NCBI RefSeq assembly: GCF_027270315.1
Contig: NZ_CP114413.1
Location: forward strand, 7,564,001-7,628,000
Direction of reading: 5' to 3'
DNA from: Streptomyces cinnabarinus
GTDB taxonomy: Bacteria > Actinomycetota > Actinomycetes > Streptomycetales > Streptomycetaceae
DNA length: 64,000 nt
Shown: one piece after another, positions 58,466 through 64,000 of the stretch
Layout: the number at the start of each line of letters is the position of its first letter
Position numbering within the stretch: the first letter of the stretch is position 1
Notes under the pieces: generated by a model
Told to the model about the DNA's origin: nothing
Database searches by the model: none
The model's input: only the letters and a program-made list of their open reading frames with translations
Translations under genes and position numbers: made by a program

Positions 58466-59395
58466 GTGAGTGAGACAACGCATGACGGCCAGGTCGCGGT
58501 GACCGCGCCGCCGTCACCCGACGAGGGACTCACGGCGGCCGAACTGGCCGCCAAGTACGGGCTGAGCGTGAGCGGCGCCCGCCCCTCGCTCGTCGAGTAC
58601 GTCCGCCAGCTCTGGGACCGGCGTCACTTCATCCTCGCCTTCTCGCGGGCGAAGCTGACCGCCCAGTACAGCCAGGCCAAGCTCGGCCAGCTGTGGCAGG
58701 TGGTGACCCCGCTGCTCAACGCGGCCGTCTACTTCTTCATCTTCGGCGTCATCCTGGAAGCCGACCGGGGCATGTCCCGCGAGGTGTACATCCCGTTCCT
58801 GGTCACCGGCGTGTTCGTGTTCACCTTCACGCAGAGCTCGGTGATGGCGGGCGTCCGCGCGATCTCCGGCAACCTCGGCCTGGTGCGCGCGCTGCACTTC
58901 CCGCGTGCCTCGCTGCCGGTGTCGTTCTCGCTCCAGCAGCTCCAGCAACTGCTCGCCTCGATGATCGTGCTGATCGCGGTGACATGCGTCTTCGGCAGCT
59001 ACCCGGACCTGTCGTGGCTGCTGATGTTCCCGGTGCTCGCCCTGCAGTTCCTCTTCAACACCGGCCTGGCCCTGATCATGGCCCGGGCGGGCGCGAAGAC
59101 CCCGGACCTGGCGCAGCTGATGCCGTTCGTGATGCGCACCTGGATGTACGCCTCCGGCGTCATGTACTCGATCCCGATCATGCTTGCGGACAAGCCGCAG
59201 TGGATCGCGGACGTCCTCCAGTGGAACCCGGCCGCCATCTACATGGACCTGATGCGCTTCGCGCTGATCGACGGCTACGGCTCGAAGAACCTGCCCGACC
59301 ACGTCTGGGCGGCCGCGGGCGGCTGGGCCCTGCTCTTCGCGGTCGGTGGCTTCGTCTACTTCTGGAAGGCGGAAGAGAGGTACGGCCGTGGCTGA
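58466..59395 (+). CDS. ABC-2 exporter permease for surface polysaccharide (Wzm-like)
   Basis: 309 aa from a GTG. A cytoplasmic amphipathic N-terminus (SLVEYVRQLWDRRHFILAF) precedes six membrane helices. Family landmarks: AQYSQAKLGQLWQVVTPLL and the helix with FTQSSVMAGVRAI. Wzm-type permeases pair with a Wzt-type ATPase to move lipid-linked glycans such as teichoic or O-antigen chains across the membrane. The coding end overlaps the ATPase start by 8 bp. The 96-bp gap before it has no terminator, so it is likely in the same transcript. Confidence 0.9.
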   Translation: MSETTHDGQVAVTAPPSPDEGLTAAELAAKYGLSVSGARPSLVEYVRQLWDRRHFILAFSRAKLTAQYSQAKLGQLWQVVTPLLNAAVYFFIFGVILEADRGMSREVYIPFLVTGVFVFTFTQSSVMAGVRAISGNLGLVRALHFPRASLPVSFSLQQLQQLLASMIVLIAVTCVFGSYPDLSWLLMFPVLALQFLFNTGLALIMARAGAKTPDLAQLMPFVMRTWMYASGVMYSIPIMLADKPQWIADVLQWNPAAIYMDLMRFALIDGYGSKNLPDHVWAAAGGWALLFAVGGFVYFWKAEERYGRG

Positions 59396-60167
59396 GCAGC
59401 AGCGGACGGACCCCCGTCCCACCGTCATCGCGGACGAACTGCACATCGTCTACCGCGTCAACGGCGCCAAGAGCGGCAAGGGCAGCGCCACCGCCGCGCT
59501 CAGCCGCATCATCAAGCGAGGCGAGGAGCGCGGGGTGCGCAAGGTGCACGCCGTGCGCGGTGTCTCCTTCACCGCGTACCGCGGCGAGGCCATCGGCCTG
59601 ATCGGCTCCAACGGCTCCGGCAAGTCGACCCTGCTGCGCGCCATCGCGGGCCTGCTGCCCGCCGAGAGCGGCAAGGTCTACACCGACGGCCAGCCCTCCC
59701 TGCTCGGCGTCAACGCGGCCCTGATGAACGACCTGACCGGCGAGCGGAACGTGATCCTCGGCGGGCTCGCCATGGGCATGGCCCGTGAGCAGGTCAGGGA
59801 GCGGTACCAGGAGATCGTCGACTTCTCCGGCATCAACGAGAAGGGCGACTTCATCACCCTGCCGATGCGCACCTACTCCTCCGGCATGGCGGCCCGGCTG
59901 CGCTTCTCCATCGCCGCCGCCAAGGACCATGACGTCCTGATGATCGACGAGGCCCTGGCCACCGGCGACCGCAAGTTCCAGAAGCGCTCCGAGCAGCGCA
60001 TCCGGGAGCTGCGCAAGGAGGCCGGCACGGTGTTCCTGGTCAGCCACAACAACAAGTCGATCCGTGACACCTGCAACCGGGTGCTGTGGCTGGAACGGGG
60101 CGAGCTGCGCATGGACGGTCCGACGGACGAGGTCCTCAAGGAGTACGAGAAGTTCACGGGCAAGTAG
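59388..60167 (+). CDS. ABC exporter ATP-binding protein for surface polysaccharide (Wzt/TagH-like)
   Basis: 259 aa from a GTG at 59388. P-loop GSNGSGKST, ABC signature YSSGMAARL and Walker B VLMIDEALATGD, with a well-formed H-loop SHNNKSI. The short 35-residue N-terminal extension precedes the ABC fold; the C-terminal carbohydrate-binding domain of full Wzt is absent, as in TagH/TarH-type exporters with small substrates. It energises the Wzm-like permease. A strong hairpin terminator follows 41 bp after the stop, ending the unit. Confidence 0.92.
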   Translation: MAEQQRTDPRPTVIADELHIVYRVNGAKSGKGSATAALSRIIKRGEERGVRKVHAVRGVSFTAYRGEAIGLIGSNGSGKSTLLRAIAGLLPAESGKVYTDGQPSLLGVNAALMNDLTGERNVILGGLAMGMAREQVRERYQEIVDFSGINEKGDFITLPMRTYSSGMAARLRFSIAAAKDHDVLMIDEALATGDRKFQKRSEQRIRELRKEAGTVFLVSHNNKSIRDTCNRVLWLERGELRMDGPTDEVLKEYEKFTGK

Positions 60168-60208
60168 TCCACCCCGGACCGGCGCACCCGGCCCAGCCCG
60201 CTTCCCAC

Positions 60209-60237
60209 AGCCCCGCCGGAACCCTTCCGGCGGGGCT
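60209..60237 (+). terminator. Hairpin terminator of the phospho-polyol operon
   Basis: AGCCCCGCCGGAA (60209-60221) and TTCCGGCGGGGCT (60225-60237) form a perfect 13-bp stem with a 3-nt loop, 41 bp after the ATPase stop. Confidence 0.8.
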
Positions 60238-60491
60238 CCGCGTCTGCAAAGGAAACGTCAACTTCGGCTGGCCTTAGGAATCTTGGGACCAATCGGTGTG
60301 TTCTTGTGATGCGCAGGACACCCCGGCGAACCACAGTGCGTTGTACAACGTAAGCTGTACCGGTCCCCAATCGCGGCAAGTGGGGCGATAATGCCCCACA
60401 CCCGCTGCGGGAAGCCCGCGCGGACGGCTGGGCGGCGTGTCCGAAATAGTGTGTATTGGGTCGGCGGTGTAGAACGGGAGATGTGACGGCA
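60238..60491 (+). promoter_or_regulatory. Promoter region of the hopanoid operon
   Basis: This is the gene-free stretch before hpnC. Two dyads stand out: CGTTGTACAACG (60339-60350), and GTGGGGC/GCCCCAC with a 6-nt loop (60380-60399). They could be operators or a leader hairpin. No -10/-35 pair is convincing, so an alternative sigma factor may be used. A GGGAG lies 10 nt before the first leader ATG at 60492. Confidence 0.5.
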
Positions 60492-60557
60492 ATGGCTACG
60501 GAAACTCCCCAGCTCAACGCAGCACGTGCCGTCCCCGCCCCGGGCAGTCCGTGGTGA
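60492..60557 (+). CDS. 21-residue leader ORF upstream of hpnC
   Basis: ATG at 60492 opens a 21-codon frame (MATETPQLNAAR...) ending TGA at 60555-60557, which overlaps the hpnC GTG at 60554 (GTGA). hpnC itself has no Shine-Dalgarno, so its translation may depend on ribosomes reading this leader. The peptide has no obvious function of its own. Being so short, chance occurrence cannot be excluded. Confidence 0.4.
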   Translation: MATETPQLNAARAVPAPGSPW

Positions 60558-61456
60558 CGGGAACCGGCACGCCGCACACCGGGGACACGGAGCGCGGCAC
60601 GCTCGACAAGGCCGCGCACGAGAACTTCCCCGTGGCCCCCTTCTTCCTGCCCCGGGCCTGGCGCACCGACCTCATGGCCGTCTACGGCTTCGCCCGCCTC
60701 GTCGACGACATCGGCGACGGCGATCTCGCCCCCGGCGGTGCCGACGCCCGCTTCCTCGGCGTTTCGGCCGCGGGCGCCGCCGACCGCCTGCTGATGCTGG
60801 ACGCCTTCGAGACCGACCTCCGCCGCGTCTTCGACTCGACCCCCCGCCACCCCCTGCTGCGCCGCCTGCAGCCCACGGTCCGCCGTCGCGCGCTGACCCC
60901 CGAGCCCTTCCTCGGCCTGATCCAGGCCAACCGTCAGGACCAGCTCATCAGCCGCTACGAGACCTACGACGACCTGCTCGCCTACTGCGAACTGTCCGCC
61001 AACCCCGTCGGACACCTCGTCCTCGCCGTCACCGGCACCGCCACCCCCGAGCGGATCCGCCGCTCCGACGCCGTGTGCACCGCCCTGCAGATCGTCGAGC
61101 ACCTCCAGGACGTCGCCGAGGACCTCGGCCGCGACCGCATCTATCTGCCCGCCGCGGACATGAAGCGCTTTCACGTCCAGGAGGCGGATCTCGCCACGAA
61201 AACCGCGAGCGCATCGGTGCGCGCATTGGTTGCATACGAAGCAGAACGCGCCCGCTGTCTCCTGAATGAAGGCGCCCCCTTGGTGGGTAGCGTCCACGGC
61301 AGGCTGAGACTGCTGCTCGCGGGGTTCGTGGCGGGGGGAAGGGCGGCGATCCGTGCGATCGCCGCCGCCGAATACGACGTACTTCCCGGCCCGCCCAAGC
61401 CCGGCAAGGTTCAGCTGCTGCGCGAGGTGGGCGTGACTCTGCGAGGAGAGGGGTGA
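60554..61456 (+). CDS. hpnC: Squalene synthase HpnC (hydroxysqualene-forming step)
   Basis: 300 aa from the GTG at 60554 (an adjacent GTG at 60551 is possible). Trans-isoprenyl diphosphate synthase, head-to-head fold: FPVAPFFLPRAWRTDLMAVY, the first Asp-rich motif LVDDIGDGD and the second LQDVAEDLGRD. In the HpnCDE route, presqualene diphosphate made by HpnD is converted by HpnC to hydroxysqualene. It is first in the operon and couples to the leader ORF. Its TGA overlaps the hpnD GTG. Confidence 0.93.
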   Translation: MTGTGTPHTGDTERGTLDKAAHENFPVAPFFLPRAWRTDLMAVYGFARLVDDIGDGDLAPGGADARFLGVSAAGAADRLLMLDAFETDLRRVFDSTPRHPLLRRLQPTVRRRALTPEPFLGLIQANRQDQLISRYETYDDLLAYCELSANPVGHLVLAVTGTATPERIRRSDAVCTALQIVEHLQDVAEDLGRDRIYLPAADMKRFHVQEADLATKTASASVRALVAYEAERARCLLNEGAPLVGSVHGRLRLLLAGFVAGGRAAIRAIAAAEYDVLPGPPKPGKVQLLREVGVTLRGEG

Positions 61457-62403
61457 TCCGGACCGTGGAGTTCGCACCACACGCGTCCGCACCGGTACTC
61501 GCCGCCTACAGCTACTGCGAGGCCGTCACCGGACAGCAGGCCCGTAACTTCGCCTACGGCATCCGGCTGCTGCCCACGCCGAAGCGGCGCGCGATGTCGG
61601 CGTTGTACGCGTTCTCGCGCCGCGTCGACGACATCGGTGACGGCGCGCTGGCCGACGACGTCAAGATCGCCAGGCTGGAGGAGACCCGGGCGCTGCTGAC
61701 CCGGGTGCGCGGCGGCGCGGTCGACGAGGACGACACCGACCCGGTCGCGGTCGCCCTCACCCATGCCGCCGAGGTCTTCCCGATCCCGCTGGACGGCCTG
61801 GACGAGCTCATCGACGGCGTGCTGATGGACGTACGCGGCGAGACCTACGAGACCTGGGACGACCTGAAGGTGTACTGCCGCTGTGTGGCGGGCGCCATCG
61901 GGCGGCTCTCGCTCGGCGTGTTCGGCACCGAACCGGGGGCGCGCGGGGTCGAGCGGGCCCCGGAGTACGCCGACACGCTGGGGCTCGCCCTTCAGCTCAC
62001 CAACATCCTCCGGGACGTGCGCGAGGACGCCGAGGGGGGCCGCACCTACCTGCCCGCCGACGACCTCGCCAAGTTCGGCTGCTCGGCCGGGTTCGCCGGG
62101 CCGACCGTGCCGGAGGGTGCCGACTTCGCGGGCCTGGTGCACTTCGAGGTGCGCCGGGCCCGCGCCCTGTTCGCCGAGGGCTACCGGCTGCTGCCGATGC
62201 TCGACCGGCGCAGCGGCGCCTGTGTCGCCGCCATGGCCGGCATCTACCGCCGGCTCCTGGACCGTATCGAGCGCGAGCCGGAGGCCGTGCTGCGCGGCCG
62301 GGTCTCGCTGCCCGGACGCGAGAAGGCGTACGTCGCGGTGCGGGGCCTGTCGGGTCTGGACACCCGGCATGTGACCCGGCGGACCGTCAGGAGGCGGGCC
62401 TGA
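61453..62403 (+). CDS. hpnD: Presqualene diphosphate synthase HpnD
   Basis: 316 aa from a GTG that overlaps hpnC (GTGA) with GAGGAGAGG upstream. Motifs: SYCEAVTGQQARNFAYGIRL at the N-terminus, first Asp motif SRRVDDIGDGAL, and second NILRDVREDAEGGRTYLP. It condenses two farnesyl diphosphates to presqualene diphosphate. The stop TGA at 62401 overlaps the ATG of a 46-codon small ORF. From memory it is the SCO6760 counterpart. Confidence 0.94.
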   Translation: MIRTVEFAPHASAPVLAAYSYCEAVTGQQARNFAYGIRLLPTPKRRAMSALYAFSRRVDDIGDGALADDVKIARLEETRALLTRVRGGAVDEDDTDPVAVALTHAAEVFPIPLDGLDELIDGVLMDVRGETYETWDDLKVYCRCVAGAIGRLSLGVFGTEPGARGVERAPEYADTLGLALQLTNILRDVREDAEGGRTYLPADDLAKFGCSAGFAGPTVPEGADFAGLVHFEVRRARALFAEGYRLLPMLDRRSGACVAAMAGIYRRLLDRIEREPEAVLRGRVSLPGREKAYVAVRGLSGLDTRHVTRRTVRRRA

Positions 62404-62543
62404 TGGACAATCCGGTCCAAGGTGATGCCACCGGCGAAAAATGGCACGCAACCCTCCGCACTTCGGCGGCGTCCCTGACTGAGACGGCCGACCGTGCATC
62501 GTTCAAGCACCGCGGCGGCCGTTCGGGGGAGGACGCACGATGA
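62403..62543 (+). CDS. 46-residue small ORF coupled between hpnD and hpnE
   Basis: The ATG at 62403 shares a base with the hpnD stop (TGATG), and the TGA (62541-62543) overlaps the hpnE ATG at 62540 (ATGA). The 46-residue product is hydrophilic, starts MDNPVQGDATGEKWHATLR and ends with a charged tail (KHRGGRSGEDAR), with no membrane segment. The precise overlaps at both ends suggest it is translated to couple hpnD to hpnE, or that it is a small partner protein. Homology is unknown. Confidence 0.45.
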   Translation: MDNPVQGDATGEKWHATLRTSAASLTETADRASFKHRGGRSGEDAR

Positions 62544-63934
62544 CCGACGGCAGGACAACCGGCGGCGACGCCGTCGTGGTCGGCGGCGGGCTCGCGGGGA
62601 TCACCGCGGCGCTCGCGCTCGCCGACGCGGGCGTGCGCGTGACGCTCCTGGAGGGCAGGCCGCGCCTCGGCGGGCTCGCCTTCTCCTTCCAGCGCGGCGA
62701 CCTCACCGTCGACAACGGCCAGCATGTGTATCTGCGCTGCTGCACCGCCTACCGCTGGTTCCTCGACCGCATCGAGGGGAGTGCGCTGGCGCCGTTGCAG
62801 GATCGTCTCGACGTGCCCGTTCTCGACCTGGCCAAGCCCGCGGGGCGGCGTCTGGGCCGGATCCGGCGGGACCCGCTGCCGGTACCGCTGCACCTGGGGC
62901 GCAGCCTCGCCACCTATCCGCACCTCTCCCTCACCGAGCGGGCCGCCGTCGGGCGTGCCGCGCTCGCGCTGATGGCGCTCGACCTCGACGACCCCGCCCT
63001 GGACGACCAGAACTTCGGCACCTGGCTGGCCGCGCACGGCCAGTCCGAGCGCGCCGTGCAGGCGCTGTGGAACCTGGTCGGCATCGCCACTCTCAACGCG
63101 GTCGCGGGCGACTCCTCACTGGGGCTCGCCGCGATGGTGTTCAAGACCGGTCTGCTCTCCGACCCGGGCGCGGCCGACATCGGATGGGCGCACGTCCCGC
63201 TGGGCGAACTGCACGACCGGCTGGCCCGCAAGGCGCTCGACTCCGCGGGCGTGCGTACCGAGGTCCGTACACGCGTCACCTCCATCTCCACTGACGACAA
63301 CGGACGTTGGGCCGTCCAGGTTCCCGGGGAGACCCTCCGGGCCGACGCGGTCGTCCTCGCCGTACCGCAGAGCGAGGCCCACGACCTGCTGCCGGACGGT
63401 GCCCTGGACGCTCCGGAACGACTGCTTCAGATCGGCACCGCGCCGATCCTGAACGTCCATGTCGTCTACGACCGCCCGGTGCTCAGCACCCCGTTCTTCG
63501 CCGCCCTCGGCACCCCGGTGCAGTGGGTGTTCGACCGGACCGATTCCTCCGGGCTCCGGGAGGGGCAGTACCTGGCCCTCTCCCAGTCGGCCGCGCACCA
63601 CGAGATCGACGCCCCGGTGGCCGAGCTGCGCGAGCGCTATCTGCCGGAGCTGGCCCGGCTGCTCCCGCTCGCCCGCGACGCCGAGGTGAAGGACTTCTTC
63701 GTGACCCGGGAGCGCACAGCGACGTTCGCCCCCACCCCGGGGGTCGGGCGGCTGCGGCCCGGCACCCGTACCCAGGCACCCGGCCTCTACCTGGCCGGCG
63801 CGTGGACCGCCACCGGGTGGCCCGCGACCATGGAGAGTGCGGTCCGCAGCGGTGTGAGCGCGGCGGACGCCGCACTCGGCGCCCTGGGCAGGCCCCGCCC
63901 CCGCCACCTCTTCGACGTGGAAGAGGCGGCCTGA
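62540..63934 (+). CDS. hpnE: Hydroxysqualene dehydroxylase HpnE
   Basis: 464 aa from the ATG at 62540 with GGGGGAGG upstream. FAD-dependent amine-oxidase/phytoene-desaturase fold: VVGGGLAGITAALALADAG, EGRPRLGGLAFSF, the middle GIATLNAV segment and the C-terminal FAD motif GLYLAGAWTATGWPATMES. HpnE removes the hydroxyl of hydroxysqualene using reduced FAD to give squalene. It is the third enzyme of the HpnCDE route. The TGA (63932) overlaps an ATG that is in frame with a GTG at 63994. Confidence 0.93.
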   Translation: MTDGRTTGGDAVVVGGGLAGITAALALADAGVRVTLLEGRPRLGGLAFSFQRGDLTVDNGQHVYLRCCTAYRWFLDRIEGSALAPLQDRLDVPVLDLAKPAGRRLGRIRRDPLPVPLHLGRSLATYPHLSLTERAAVGRAALALMALDLDDPALDDQNFGTWLAAHGQSERAVQALWNLVGIATLNAVAGDSSLGLAAMVFKTGLLSDPGAADIGWAHVPLGELHDRLARKALDSAGVRTEVRTRVTSISTDDNGRWAVQVPGETLRADAVVLAVPQSEAHDLLPDGALDAPERLLQIGTAPILNVHVVYDRPVLSTPFFAALGTPVQWVFDRTDSSGLREGQYLALSQSAAHHEIDAPVAELRERYLPELARLLPLARDAEVKDFFVTRERTATFAPTPGVGRLRPGTRTQAPGLYLAGAWTATGWPATMESAVRSGVSAADAALGALGRPRPRHLFDVEEAA

Positions 63935-63993
63935 TGCTCGACGAGCGCGCGGCAGGCCCCCGCACCCCCGGTACCGCAACAAGAGGAGAGACT

Positions 63994-64000
63994 GTGCCCA
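63994..64000 (+). CDS. Start of the next hopanoid operon gene (cut by window edge)
   Basis: Only the first codons (GTG CCC) lie in the window. AAGAGGAG is 5 nt upstream. An in-frame ATG at 63934, overlapping the hpnE stop, is an alternative start. By remembered Streptomyces order, a polyprenyl synthetase is expected here. The sequence alone does not show it. Confidence 0.4.

Noticed and set aside
1..64000. CRISPR array, prophage, insertion sequence or integrase
   Set aside because: No repeat-spacer pattern, transposase, integrase or structural phage gene was found on either strand.

Overview
The window looks like a Streptomyces chromosome. Base composition is very GC-rich with strong third-position GC, many starts are GTG or TTG, and several starts sit directly behind a -10-like hexamer (leaderless style). 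It carries lineage markers: an SsgA-like sporulation protein (ssgD), an SCO6745-family protein, an LPFR-motif small protein, a type I IPP isomerase and a hopanoid operon. From memory, gene content and order resemble the S. coelicolor chromosome from about SCO6714 to SCO6762. No phage, insertion sequence, CRISPR array or rRNA was seen, and most genes read as conserved vertical content.

Layout. 0-6.6 kb: an SDR-fold protein with an N-terminal zinc ribbon, convergent with a two-gene unit (double-AAA MoxR-like ATPase plus metallopeptidase-like/VWA protein). A tRNA-like element with a CCA anticodon lies just upstream of that unit. An unrecognised protein and an acyl-ACP desaturase follow; the desaturase has three phased palindromes upstream. 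6.8-10 kb: dimethylargininase, then an ABC-F factor whose 5' leader holds a WhiB7-style promoter, a 37-codon uORF and a base-paired Shine-Dalgarno, then ssgD. 10.3-14.7 kb: secreted Ycf48-like repeat protein, small basic protein, endonuclease V fused to an extra C-terminal domain, small membrane protein, saccharopine-dehydrogenase-like reductase, MmcQ/YjbR protein. 14.8-20.6 kb: a beta-oxidation operon (CaiB CoA-transferase, acyl-CoA dehydrogenase, thiolase, FadB/J) behind a TetR-like operator. 20.8-27.7 kb: benzoylformate-decarboxylase-like enzyme, IclR regulator, a sugar ABC importer operon and a divergent SDR.

27.7-43 kb: MerR regulator, amino-acid permease, macro-domain protein overlapping a PfkB kinase, three secreted peptidases (M1, S15, M14), BCCT transporter, D-amino-acid oxidase-like enzyme, an unknown protein, a second ABC-F and a secreted serine hydrolase. 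43-53 kb: Tex, LPFR peptide, SCO6745-family protein, a GlxA regulator plus DJ-1/PfpI pair, enoyl-CoA hydratase, anti-sigma-like ATPase, IPP isomerase, CDF metal transporter and GalE.

53-60.2 kb: a tightly overlapping operon that appears to make and export a phospho-polyol surface glycoconjugate: two CDP-alcohol phosphotransferases, a nucleotidyltransferase, a glycerol-1-phosphate-dehydrogenase-like enzyme, a GT2 glycosyltransferase and a Wzm/Wzt-type ABC-2 exporter. 60.5-64 kb: the start of the hopanoid (squalene) operon hpnC-hpnD-(46-codon small ORF)-hpnE. It is preceded by a 21-codon leader ORF and runs off the right edge into another gene. The most unusual signals are the tRNA-like element beside the AAA/VWA pair, the ABC-F attenuator, the endonuclease V fusion, the phospho-polyol operon with one motif-deficient transferase, and the small ORFs in the hpn operon.
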